A stretch of 64,000 bases of DNA from G020354085 sp964482055 (GTDB taxonomy: Bacteria; Pseudomonadota; Gammaproteobacteria; Acidiferrobacterales; Sulfurifustaceae), in assembly GCA_964482055.1 (NCBI GenBank), contig CAYZVX010000002.1, positions 1 to 64,000 on the forward strand, in the 5' to 3' direction. The notes below the pieces were generated by a model. That model made no database searches. It worked only from the letters and a program-made list of their open reading frames with translations, and was not told the origin of the DNA. Below, piece after piece: positions 8,690 through 17,158 of the stretch (position 1 is the first letter of the stretch; every line of letters starts with the position of its first letter). A program made the position numbers and the translations under genes.

Positions 8690-9526
8690 TCAGATCACGT
8701 CCACGAATATGCGCTCCATGCGACGGAAATACGCGGCGCCGCTGACCACCAGCACCAGAGCCATCGCGAGGCCCGGGAGTATGTACTCCCACTGCATCGG
8801 CATGCCGAGCAGGCAGGCCCGGTAACCCTCGATCACGCCGACGATTGGATTCAGTGAGTACAGCAGCCTGTACGGTTCCGGAATCGATGAAGCGCTGTAC
8901 AGCACCGGCGCCGTATAAATAAGCAGTCGGATGATGAACGACATCGCAAACTTGACGTCGCGAAAGCGGATCGCGAGCGAGGACAACCACAGGCCAATGC
9001 CGGCAGGGATCAGCATCATGAACACGACGAAGATCGGAAGGAACAGAAGGTTCCACGTCGGCGTAACGCCGTAGTAGAGCAGGACCGCCAGCAACAACAG
9101 CAAGGAAATACCGAAGTCGACGAGCTTCGATATCACCGGTGTCAGCGGAAAGATATAGCGTGGAAAGTAAACTTTTCCCAGCATGTGCTGTTCGGTCACG
9201 AGACTCTGGCTCGATTGGATCATGGCCTCGGACATGTAAGTCCATGGAATGATGGCTACCGTGGAGAACAGCAGATAAGGCACGCCGTCAGTCGGCACAC
9301 CGGCGACCTTGCCGAAAATCACGGTGAACAGAACAATCTGCACCATGGGATTGAGAATGGCCCAGGCGAATCCGAGGATCGTCTGCGCGTACAGAACTTT
9401 GATGTCGCGCCACACCAGGAAGTAGAAGAGATCTCGGTACTGAACGATCTCCCGCAGGCTGATCGCCTCGAAGTTGCCAGCCGGCCGAATCACGGTTGCG
9501 GCCACGTCTTGGTTGATGTTGCTCAT
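8690..9526 (-). CDS. wzm: Polysaccharide ABC exporter, permease subunit (Wzm-like)
   Basis: A 278-residue ABC-2 type permease with six predicted membrane segments. The N-terminal YRDLFYFLVWRDIKVLYAQT and the segment LGFAWAILNPMVQIVLFTVI are characteristic of Wzm/KpsM proteins, and SLNPIVGVIEGYRACLLG near the end is also typical. It pairs with the Wzt-like ATPase immediately downstream to form the inner-membrane exporter. It lies 14 bp after rfbG. Confidence 0.88.
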   Translation of the reverse strand: MSNINQDVAATVIRPAGNFEAISLREIVQYRDLFYFLVWRDIKVLYAQTILGFAWAILNPMVQIVLFTVIFGKVAGVPTDGVPYLLFSTVAIIPWTYMSEAMIQSSQSLVTEQHMLGKVYFPRYIFPLTPVISKLVDFGISLLLLLAVLLYYGVTPTWNLLFLPIFVVFMMLIPAGIGLWLSSLAIRFRDVKFAMSFIIRLLIYTAPVLYSASSIPEPYRLLYSLNPIVGVIEGYRACLLGMPMQWEYILPGLAMALVLVVSGAAYFRRMERIFVDVI

Positions 9527-9540
9527 GGTTTGGCTGCCGT

Positions 9541-10629
9541 TTACGCCGTCGCGGCCCGCGCTGGACAGGTCTGATTACCGACCATCTGTTGATAGCGCGA
9601 TATCTGCTCCAGCGTAATGGTGCGCATGTCACCTCCGGTCGAATAATCCTTGTACCACTCGACCACCCACTCGAGCGCGGTATCCAGCGCTAAAACCGGT
9701 CGCCACCCAAGGACTTGACGCGCCTTGCTGCAATCGAGCCGAAGAATCGCTGCTTCGTGTGGATGCGTCGCCTTGTCGGCGACCCACCGTGCAGAGCCGC
9801 CCCACAGCCTGACCACGGCGCCGACAACATCAGCGACCGGCCATGTATCCCTATCCTCCGGCCCGAAATTCCAGCCATCGGCAACGGCGGTTCCGTCGGT
9901 CCACAGGCGTTCCAACAGCACGAGGTATCCGTGCAAGGGCTCGAGCACATGCTGCCATGGGCGCACGGCGCGCGGATTGCGAATGCGCACCGGCTCACCG
10001 CGCAATATCGCGCGAACCGTGTCCGGAACGAGCCTGTCGTCGGCCCAGTCGCCGCCCCCGATGACGTTGCCGGCGCGCGCGCTCGCCGTGGCGGGACCAT
10101 TGCCAAAGTAGGAACGGCGATACGCCGCCGTGACCAGCTCCGCACAACCCTTGCTGCTCGAGTAGGGGTCATATCCCCCCATGGCTTCGTTCTCGCGATA
10201 ACCCCAGTGCCAGTTTCGGTTCTCGTAACACTTGTCGCTCGTGATGATGAGCGCCGTACGCACGTCGCCTGCGCGTCTTACAGCCTCGAGCACGTTCACG
10301 GTACCCATCACGTTGGCAGCGTAGGTTTCGACGGGCTGCGCATACGAGCGTCGCACCAGGGCCTGTGCCGCCATATGGATCACGATTTCCGGCCGATGCT
10401 TGCGAACTGTCGCCTCTAGCGCGCCCAGGTCACAGATATCGCCGTGAACAGAGACCATACCATCGGCGACACGCGCCAGCGTGAACAGATTCGGATCGCT
10501 CGGCGGATCGAGGGAGTATCCCACCACTTCCGCACCGAGCTTCTGCAGCCACAGCGCCAGCCAGCCGCCCTTGAAACCACTGTGTCCAGTCAAAAAAACG
10601 CGCTTGCCTTGCCAAAACTGCGGTGTCAC
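9541..10629 (-). CDS. rfbG: CDP-glucose 4,6-dehydratase
   Basis: A 362-residue extended SDR. I place the start at GTG 10629, which overlaps the rfbF stop as GTGA; the longer frame to 10851 only reads through rfbF. It has GHSGFKGGWLALWL (cofactor binding), SYAQPVETYAANVMGT and the catalytic YDPYSSSKGCAEL. It converts CDP-glucose to CDP-4-keto-6-deoxyglucose in the cytoplasm. Coupling to the cytidylyltransferase gene is strong context support. Confidence 0.93.
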   Translation of the reverse strand: MTPQFWQGKRVFLTGHSGFKGGWLALWLQKLGAEVVGYSLDPPSDPNLFTLARVADGMVSVHGDICDLGALEATVRKHRPEIVIHMAAQALVRRSYAQPVETYAANVMGTVNVLEAVRRAGDVRTALIITSDKCYENRNWHWGYRENEAMGGYDPYSSSKGCAELVTAAYRRSYFGNGPATASARAGNVIGGGDWADDRLVPDTVRAILRGEPVRIRNPRAVRPWQHVLEPLHGYLVLLERLWTDGTAVADGWNFGPEDRDTWPVADVVGAVVRLWGGSARWVADKATHPHEAAILRLDCSKARQVLGWRPVLALDTALEWVVEWYKDYSTGGDMRTITLEQISRYQQMVGNQTCPARAATA

Positions 10630-11396
10630 GCCCACACCTTCCACGGCGCCTGGTTGCGCTGCCAGAGATCCTCCAGAACAATCTTGTCGCGCAGCGTGTC
10701 CATCGGATGCCAGTAGCCGTGGTGCTGGAATGCGGCGAGCTGTCCGTCGCGCGCAAGATTCTCCATCGGCGCGGCCTCCCAATAGGTCGCGTCGTCCGCA
10801 ACATAGTCGGTGACCTTCGGGTTCAGCACGAAGAAGCCGCCGTTGATCCAACTGCCATCACCCTTCGGCTTTTCCATGAACGCAGTGACTTGATTGTTGT
10901 GAATGGTGAGCGCGCCGAATCGCCCGGGCAGCTGGGCCGCCGTGAGGGTGGCCAACTTGCCGTGACGGCGGTGGAATTCGACCAACTGAGTGATGTTGAC
11001 GTTACTCAGACCATCGCCGTAGGTAAAACAAAAGTCCTCATCGCCCAGGTAATGGCGCACACGCTTGAGTCGCCCCCCCGTTGCGGTATGTTCACCGGTA
11101 TCGACCAGCGTCACCCGCCATGGCTCCGAGCTGTTTTGATGGACCTCCATCTTGTTCGACCGCATGTCGAAGGTCACATCAGAGGTGTGCAGGAAATAGT
11201 TGGCAAAATACTCCTTGATGATGTAACCCTTGTACCCGCAGCAAATGATGAACTCATTGATGCCGTGGGCCGAGTAGATCTTCATGATGTGCCACAGGAT
11301 CGGCTTGCCGCCGATCTCAACCATCGGTTTCGGCTTGATCTGTGTTTCTTCGCTTATCCGCGTACCAAGACCACCCGCCAGAATGACCGCTTTCAT
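10626..11396 (-). CDS. rfbF: Glucose-1-phosphate cytidylyltransferase
   Basis: A 256-residue nucleotidyltransferase. The N-terminus MKAVILAGGLGTRISEET and the KPKPMVEIGGKPILWHIM segment are diagnostic of RfbF. It also has FCFTYGDGLSNVN and WINGGFFVLNP. It makes CDP-glucose from CTP and glucose 1-phosphate, the first step of CDP-deoxysugar synthesis. Its 3' end overlaps rfbG by 4 bp. About 250 bp without a gene separate it from the ATPase gene upstream. Confidence 0.95.
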   Translation of the reverse strand: MKAVILAGGLGTRISEETQIKPKPMVEIGGKPILWHIMKIYSAHGINEFIICCGYKGYIIKEYFANYFLHTSDVTFDMRSNKMEVHQNSSEPWRVTLVDTGEHTATGGRLKRVRHYLGDEDFCFTYGDGLSNVNITQLVEFHRRHGKLATLTAAQLPGRFGALTIHNNQVTAFMEKPKGDGSWINGGFFVLNPKVTDYVADDATYWEAAPMENLARDGQLAAFQHHGYWHPMDTLRDKIVLEDLWQRNQAPWKVWA

Positions 11397-11645
11397 GCTC
11401 AGGTTCCCGTGCAGATTTCTTTATATTCAGGGACGCTTGACCAATCGGTCATCACCGCCTGCGCGATGTGGTCGCAAGGTCGGCGCAGTGGAATCAATCC
11501 ATAGCCAAGGGTGTGCGGCGAATTGTGCATCGTGGGACGCGGCCAAGCGACGTACTGCTTACGGACGGGCCTTGCGGTCCTGCTGCACAAAGGACCCGGC
11601 AGCGGCACGCCCGTCTTTGGTGGCCGCTCCGGTCCCTGAGCGCGC

Positions 11646-12539
11646 CTAGTTACCGCCTCCCTCTTTCCGGACTATCGGCAGCTCACGCACGACGCCGGTG
11701 TCTATCCCCGGTTTCTTGTCGATGATAGGGAAAATGCCGCCCTTCTTCTTCTCACGCACGACCTCGTAAATCACATCCACATCGATCTTGCGCTTACCTT
11801 CGGCGAAGCCGCAGACGAGCGCGGTGTCGCACATCACGTTGATGAGCCGCGGTGTTCCGCCGGTGTAGTAATAGACGGCCGCGCAGGCGCGCGTGTCGAA
11901 CAGGTTCGGATCGCCACCGGCCACCTTGAGACGGTGACGGATGTACTGCCAGGTCTCCTCCAGGGTGAGCGGCTTCAAGTCGTAATCCACGGCAATGCGC
12001 TGCGCGAATTGATGCAGTTCCGGCAACCGCAGCGTGTCCCGCAGGCTCGGCTGGCCGACCAGAATCAGCTGCAGGATCTGGTTCTTGTCGGCGTTGATGT
12101 TGGACAGCATGCGCAGCTCTTCGAGCGCCTCGGCGTCGAGGTTCTGCGCCTCGTCGATGATGAGCACGGTGCGGCGGTTCTGGCTGTATTCCTTGACGAT
12201 GAAGTTGGCGAGCGTCTGGTAGAGCTCGACTTTCTTCTTGTCGCGATACTCCAGGTTAAAAGCCAATAGCACCCATTGCAGCAGCTCGCCGAAGGTGCGG
12301 TGCGTGTTGGAGACGAGGCCCACCGTGATGTCGTGCTCCACCTCGCTCAACACCTGCCGGATGAGAGTGGTCTTGCCCGAGCCGATCTCACCGGTGATCA
12401 CGGTGAAGCCGGCCTGGTTCAGCACGCCGTACTGCAGCATGGTGAGCGCCATGCGGTGCTTCTCGCTCAGGAACAAGAAGCTCGGGTCCGGCAAGAGCGA
12501 GAAGGGTTTCTCCTTCAGTCCGTAGAATGTTTCGTACAT
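11646..12539 (-). CDS. ExeA/GspA-like AAA ATPase of exopolysaccharide loci (XrtA-associated type)
   Basis: A 297-residue AAA protein. It starts MYETFYGLKEKPFSLLPDP, typical of the family, followed by Walker A GEIGSGKTT and Walker B VLIIDEAQNL, then LVGQPSLRDTLRLPEL. Proteins of this kind accompany XrtA/PEP-CTERM exopolysaccharide modules, where their job is not firmly known. It is the last of the five polymerisation/export genes that start at 17158 and lies upstream of rfbF. No exosortase gene is in the window. Confidence 0.82.
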   Translation of the reverse strand: MYETFYGLKEKPFSLLPDPSFLFLSEKHRMALTMLQYGVLNQAGFTVITGEIGSGKTTLIRQVLSEVEHDITVGLVSNTHRTFGELLQWVLLAFNLEYRDKKKVELYQTLANFIVKEYSQNRRTVLIIDEAQNLDAEALEELRMLSNINADKNQILQLILVGQPSLRDTLRLPELHQFAQRIAVDYDLKPLTLEETWQYIRHRLKVAGGDPNLFDTRACAAVYYYTGGTPRLINVMCDTALVCGFAEGKRKIDVDVIYEVVREKKKGGIFPIIDKKPGIDTGVVRELPIVRKEGGGN

Positions 12540-12648
12540 ATTCCGTACCCCCGTGTGAGTCTGTCGAACCTCTGACCTAACCCCGAGTTATCCCCATCCC
12601 CCGCGGCGTTGATGATCGCTGTCGTTGTTTGTGTCCCGCCATGCGGGT

Positions 12649-13449
12649 TCAGAAACCGTAGATATTGTTCTTTTCGTCCGACTTGTTGAGCACCGTGCCG
12701 ATCAAGTTCTGATTGGCCGCCTTGAGCAGCTCGGCGGCGCGCGCGAGCTCATCGCGCAGGGTCTTGCCATCCTCGACCACCAGCAGCGCCGCGTCGATGT
12801 ATGGCGAGAAGGCCAGCACGTCGTCGGTGGTGAGCACCGGCGGCATGTCGAACACGACCAGCCGCGTCGGATAGCGCCGCTTGAGCTCCTGTACGAGATG
12901 CAGCATGGCCGGCGAGGAGAGCAGCTCCGATGAATTGGCCGACCCGGTGCTGCCCGGCAGGATCACCAGCCGGCTGATCTGCGGGTGCACGAGGATGTGC
13001 TCGACCGGAACATTGTCGACCAGGTACTCGCGCAAACCGTGCTCGACCTCGAAGCCGAGGTAGCTGTGCACGCTCGGCTGTCCGAGATCGGCATCGACCA
13101 GCAGCACCGTCTGGTTGGGCTCGAGCGCGAGACTGATCGCGAGGTTGATCGCGGTGAGCGTCTTGCCTTCCCCGTGGCTTGGGCTCGTCACCGCCAGGGT
13201 CTTCCAGCCGTGCTGGCGCATCTGGCGCGACACCTGGGTGCGCAGCACCTTGTAGGCGCGCGCGACCTCGTCGTTCACATCGGCGCGGATGATGCGGTTG
13301 CGCTGCAGCCAGCCCGGGTAGAGGTCGACCTTGCGCGTCTGCGTATAGACGATCTCGCTCGGTACGAGCGAGCGTCCGCCCATGGGGACGAGACCTTGCC
13401 GTTCACGCTCCTGGCGCGCGAGCTGGACAGCCTTGGTAAATGGATCCAT
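12649..13449 (-). CDS. CpsD/CapB-family tyrosine autokinase (BY-kinase)
   Basis: A 266-residue P-loop kinase. It has AVTSPSHGEGKTLTAINLA (Walker A), LLVDADLGQPS (Walker A') and RLVVFDMPPVL (Walker B), the three motifs of bacterial tyrosine kinases. These act with Wzz-like membrane partners to control polymer length and export. The C-terminal tail is short, with a single Tyr (NNIYGF) instead of a Tyr-rich cluster. The Wzz-like partner is encoded just upstream (15211-13610), so the activating domain is on a separate polypeptide. Confidence 0.85.
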   Translation of the reverse strand: MDPFTKAVQLARQERERQGLVPMGGRSLVPSEIVYTQTRKVDLYPGWLQRNRIIRADVNDEVARAYKVLRTQVSRQMRQHGWKTLAVTSPSHGEGKTLTAINLAISLALEPNQTVLLVDADLGQPSVHSYLGFEVEHGLREYLVDNVPVEHILVHPQISRLVILPGSTGSANSSELLSSPAMLHLVQELKRRYPTRLVVFDMPPVLTTDDVLAFSPYIDAALLVVEDGKTLRDELARAAELLKAANQNLIGTVLNKSDEKNNIYGF

Positions 13450-13609
13450 CGGTTATGTTTCCCCTTGGTTCCGCCGCCTGGACCATGCAAGTCCCGCACC
13501 ACAGGCAACCTGGTCGCCGATTATATTACCCGCCGCGATGGGCCCATAGATGTATTCTCTAGGCTCCACAGCCAGGCTGCTGCGGCGTTGGCTTATGGCC
13601 AGCCCGCGG

Positions 13610-15211
13610 CTACGTCGCCTTCGCATATGGCTCCTGACCGTTGGGAATATAGGGAATGACCGCAAGCGGCGGGGTGCGTAACACGGCCGTAACGGCCCGC
13701 GCGCCCCGGATCGTGCGGTCCATATACTCCGCGATGCTGGCGTAGCCCACACCGCCGCCAAATCCGAGGACTATCCCAAGCAAAATGAAGGCCTTGCGGT
13801 TGGGCATGTTGGGGGCGTCCGGCAGATCAGGCGGCTCGAGCAGGGAGTACTTCTCGCCCTTTTGCTCTCGCTCGAGGGCCACGGCGGTTTCCGCACCCAG
13901 CAGCCCCTGGCGGATTTCCTGGTACTTGCGCACCGCGCTGTCGTATTCGCGGCGCAGGGCCAATCCCTCCTGCTCGATGCGCGGGGTCTGCACCAGCCGG
14001 CTTTCGTACTCGACGAGCTTCTGTTTGGCGCGCGCCTGTTGCTCGCGGGTCGCCTTGAGACTCAGCTCGACGGTGTCGAGCTGAGTCTTCAGGGCGATGT
14101 AGGCCGGATTGTCCGGACGCAGCGGGACGCCTAGCGCGGAGTTGCCGGCCGAGGCGCGCAGCTTTTCCTCGAGAATGGCCTGGCGCTTGGTCAGGCGCAC
14201 GATGTCCGGATGGTTGTTGGAATAGATGTTTCGTGCCCGCTCGAGCTCACCCCGGACCTTCTTGAGCTCGGCTTCTGCCGCATCGTATTCCTCGGTGATC
14301 CCAGCCTCCTTGCGCATCGTGTCGATCTCGCGCCGCAGGCGCATGACGTCCGGGTGGTCAGCAGAATAGGTGGCCGTCGCCGCCAGGTACTGGGCCTGCA
14401 GCTCCTTGTAACGCCCGCCGGGACCGCTGCCGGTGTAGGGCTCGACGGAGGCGAGCTGGCCCTGAAGCTGCAGCCGGCGCTCCTCGAGGTTTACCACCTG
14501 ACGCTCGAGGTTCTCCAGCTCGCGCTGGGTCTGCTCCATGAGCGACATATTAAGGTTCATGAGCTCCGGCAAGCGTCCGGTGTTGCGTTCCTTGTAGGCC
14601 GCGAGCTTCGCCTCGAGCTCGGCGATATGCTTGCTCAGGCGCTCTTCCTCCTCGGCCAGGAAGCCCGAGGTCTGTTCGGCTTTCTGGGTGCGGATCCGCA
14701 GGTTCTCGTTGAGGAACAGGGTCACGAGCTCCTCGGCCACCTTCTGCGCCATCTCCGGGCTCTGGCCGTCGAAGGAAAGCTTGAACGCGATGGTCGCCAT
14801 CATCGAGGCGCCGCTGCGCGGGTCCGTGACGTTGGCGCTTACCGGTTCGATCTTGACACCGCTGCGCATGCGACCGGCGATCACGGCGGCCTTCTCCTTG
14901 TCGGCGGGCTTGGGGTAGACGCCGAGCTTTTCTGAGATGCGCAGCAGGTTGTCCTGCGTGAGCACGCGCTGCTGAATCACCTGCAAGCGCTGGTTGGCGT
15001 AGCCGGTCACGGTCGACGCGACGATGTCCTTCGGCACCTCCTGCTGCTCGATGAGGATCGTTGCCGATGACCGGTATTTCGGCGGTATGGCAAAGGCCAG
15101 AACAACGGCCGTGACAAAAACAAACGCCGCGACCCGAAATACTTGCTTGCGGCGCCGGCGCAGAATCGCCAGGTAGTCACTGAGATGCTGTGAATGCGTG
15201 TCCATGTCCAT
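13610..15211 (-). CDS. Polysaccharide chain-length determinant, Wzz/GNVR family
   Basis: A 533-residue inner-membrane protein. The first membrane segment is at about residues 26-43 and the second at 474-492, with a long periplasmic coiled-coil-rich region between (residues 170-450). A Wzz-type N-terminal domain (YLAILRRRRKQVFRV then PPKYRSSATILIEQ) is followed by the GNVR-like part. The HPD-containing segment at residues 281-303 (YSADHPDVMRL) is repeated at 330-352 (YSNNHPDIVRL). It should set polymer length and activate the separate tyrosine kinase. Confidence 0.85.
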   Translation of the reverse strand: MDMDTHSQHLSDYLAILRRRRKQVFRVAAFVFVTAVVLAFAIPPKYRSSATILIEQQEVPKDIVASTVTGYANQRLQVIQQRVLTQDNLLRISEKLGVYPKPADKEKAAVIAGRMRSGVKIEPVSANVTDPRSGASMMATIAFKLSFDGQSPEMAQKVAEELVTLFLNENLRIRTQKAEQTSGFLAEEEERLSKHIAELEAKLAAYKERNTGRLPELMNLNMSLMEQTQRELENLERQVVNLEERRLQLQGQLASVEPYTGSGPGGRYKELQAQYLAATATYSADHPDVMRLRREIDTMRKEAGITEEYDAAEAELKKVRGELERARNIYSNNHPDIVRLTKRQAILEEKLRASAGNSALGVPLRPDNPAYIALKTQLDTVELSLKATREQQARAKQKLVEYESRLVQTPRIEQEGLALRREYDSAVRKYQEIRQGLLGAETAVALEREQKGEKYSLLEPPDLPDAPNMPNRKAFILLGIVLGFGGGVGYASIAEYMDRTIRGARAVTAVLRTPPLAVIPYIPNGQEPYAKAT

Positions 15212-15246
15212 AGCTGTTCACCATTGTATGGCGTCGGCCAGTCGAC

Positions 15247-16548
15247 TCAGCGAGAGACCGAGTATTTGGGCCAGGAGTAGCCGACGCCGGCAAAGACCGC
15301 GTTGCTGGACGCGGCGCTGTCGTCGACATCGTACTTCTGCCGGCGGTAGCGATACGAGGCGATGAGCGAGAGCTCCGGGGTCCAGCGCCAGCTCCAGCCG
15401 GGCTCGATTTCCGCGTAGGTCCGGTCGAGCGTCGGGTCCTCGCCCTGCAACACGCTATCGCGGAAAACCAGCGCCCGCAACCAGACCTCGGCCCGTTCCG
15501 CGACCTGGTGGTGCAGGTCCATGCGCACCTGATCGCTCGCAACCAGGCGCCCGCCGCCGCTCGGGTGGGCGTCGCGGCTCAGCACAACCTCCAGGCGCGT
15601 CAGCTCGGTGCGCTGCGCCAAACCAGCGCGAAACACGTAGCCGGTAACGTCGTATTGCACGGTGCCCGTCTCTTCTGTCGCCCGCGCGCCGCCCACGTAC
15701 AGCTCCAGGCGGGACGTGGCGGTGAACGCCCGCCCGAAACCCGCGAACACGGTAGCCGTCGTCGAGCGCGTGTCGGCCGAGGGGCTGCGGTACTTCGAAC
15801 CGCGCACGCCGAAGCGTATCTCGTCACGTGGATTCAATGCGTGCGCCAGCGCGATCGTTCCGACATCCTCGTCGTAGTCGTCCAGGATTTCGTCATATCT
15901 TGCTTCGGTGCGCCGATAGCGGATGTCCAACGCATTGCGTTCCGTCATCTGGATGCCCCAGCGTGGCTCCGCCCACCAGTAGTCGCGCCGCACCCGCGCC
16001 AAGCCCACGTCGGTATCGCGAATATCGCCGGTGCCGGGGGCGGTCTGTGCGCGTTGTTCGTACAGCGAGCTCCTGCGGTACTCGCCATCGAGACCGAGCG
16101 TCTGCCGTTCGGTGGCACGCGTGTAGGACCGCAGCTCCAATACGCCTTCGTCGCTGTCCTCGTACCCCTCCTCCCGGTAGCGCGCTCCGTACCAGGCGGC
16201 GCCCAGGTTGGCCTGGGAACGCTCCGTGGTGTATTGGGCGCCGAGAATGGCATTTGCATACACGCCGCTCGAAGACTCGTGCTCGCTGGTGATCAGAGCC
16301 GGGTTAGTGTCGTAGAAAATGCCGAGACCCACCGCCGGCGTCAGCGACCATTCCGCGGCGTGCGCGACCGTGACGGACATCAGCGTCGATACCGCTCCCA
16401 TCCAAAGCCAGAGCGAACGGCGGCCGGCCAAATCCGACGGCGCGCGCCGCAACGGTGCAACGCCTGCACGCGCCGGCCGGCTCAGGTGCCGCGGCTTCCG
16501 GGCCGATACGCCCTCGGAACCGCGCTCAGGGGACAACGACGACATCAC
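15247..16548 (-). CDS. Outer-membrane beta-barrel protein of the exopolysaccharide module
   Basis: Up to 433 residues from 16548. The first 40 residues are Arg-rich and precede a signal sequence (LWLWMGAVSTLMSVTVAHA then AEW), so a later start is possible. The mature part is rich in alternating strands with aromatic ends and finishes in SVSR after YSWPKY, as expected for a barrel inserted in the outer membrane. Its place next to the export protein resembles the PEP-CTERM-associated outer-membrane proteins of XrtA loci. It overlaps the 3' end of the export gene by 23 bp. A porin-like export role is inference. Confidence 0.7.
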   Translation of the reverse strand: MMSSLSPERGSEGVSARKPRHLSRPARAGVAPLRRAPSDLAGRRSLWLWMGAVSTLMSVTVAHAAEWSLTPAVGLGIFYDTNPALITSEHESSSGVYANAILGAQYTTERSQANLGAAWYGARYREEGYEDSDEGVLELRSYTRATERQTLGLDGEYRRSSLYEQRAQTAPGTGDIRDTDVGLARVRRDYWWAEPRWGIQMTERNALDIRYRRTEARYDEILDDYDEDVGTIALAHALNPRDEIRFGVRGSKYRSPSADTRSTTATVFAGFGRAFTATSRLELYVGGARATEETGTVQYDVTGYVFRAGLAQRTELTRLEVVLSRDAHPSGGGRLVASDQVRMDLHHQVAERAEVWLRALVFRDSVLQGEDPTLDRTYAEIEPGWSWRWTPELSLIASYRYRRQKYDVDDSAASSNAVFAGVGYSWPKYSVSR

Positions 16549-17158
16549 CGCTCTTCAAGAAGATGTTCTGCTGAAGCCCGCGCCCCTTCTTCACGTCGGC
16601 ATAGTCGAACGGAATGACGATCTCTTTGACCGTCCCGTCCTCGGCTTCCTGCTTGCGCAAAACCCTGATATCGCCTTCTGCCGCAAACGGGGTGAGACCG
16701 CCGGCCAAGGTGAGCGCCTGCAGCACATCGACATAGCGGCCCACCACGTACTCACCGGGCTTGTTTACCTTGCCAATCACGTAAATCTTGTAGCCGGCCA
16801 CTTTCTTTATCGATACCGTAACGACCGGGTCCGGAATGTACTTGCGCAGGCGGTGCGTGATCTCCTCCTGCACATCGAGCGCGGTCCGACCCTTGGCGCG
16901 GATGTTCCCTACCAGAGGAAAGGTCAACCAGCCATCGGGACGAACCAGCACCTCGCGCTGCAAATCCTTTTCCTTCCAGACCGAGATTTCCAGCAGATCC
17001 TCCGGCCCGATCTCGTAGTCGCCGCCCGGGACGCTGCCGGCGCCGATCGGATTCTGGGCCATGACTGATCCACTGAACGCAAGCGCCGCGATCAACATCA
17101 GCGGCGCGCGCAAAACCTTTGGTAAGGAACCGGCGGTGAGCGGTAACAAGCTCGGCAT
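16526..17158 (-). CDS. Polysaccharide export protein, Wza/GumB family
   Basis: About 210 residues from the ATG at 17158, chosen because MPSLLPLT leads into a signal peptide ending SGSVMAQ. The longer frame to 17311 adds Cys/Arg-rich sequence of no family type. YEIGPEDLLEISVWKE begins the Poly_export domain, followed by a SLBB-like part around YVIGKVNKPGEY. There is no lipobox Cys, unlike E. coli Wza. It is the first gene of the - strand export group and faces a divergent sugar transferase across 544 bp. Confidence 0.88.
   Translation of the reverse strand: MPSLLPLTAGSLPKVLRAPLMLIAALAFSGSVMAQNPIGAGSVPGGDYEIGPEDLLEISVWKEKDLQREVLVRPDGWLTFPLVGNIRAKGRTALDVQEEITHRLRKYIPDPVVTVSIKKVAGYKIYVIGKVNKPGEYVVGRYVDVLQALTLAGGLTPFAAEGDIRVLRKQEAEDGTVKEIVIPFDYADVKKGRGLQQNIFLKSGDVVVVP

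Noticed and set aside
11397..11645. Small gene between rfbF and the ATPase gene
   Set aside because: The only frames are short, Pro/Arg-rich and lack a ribosome-binding site.
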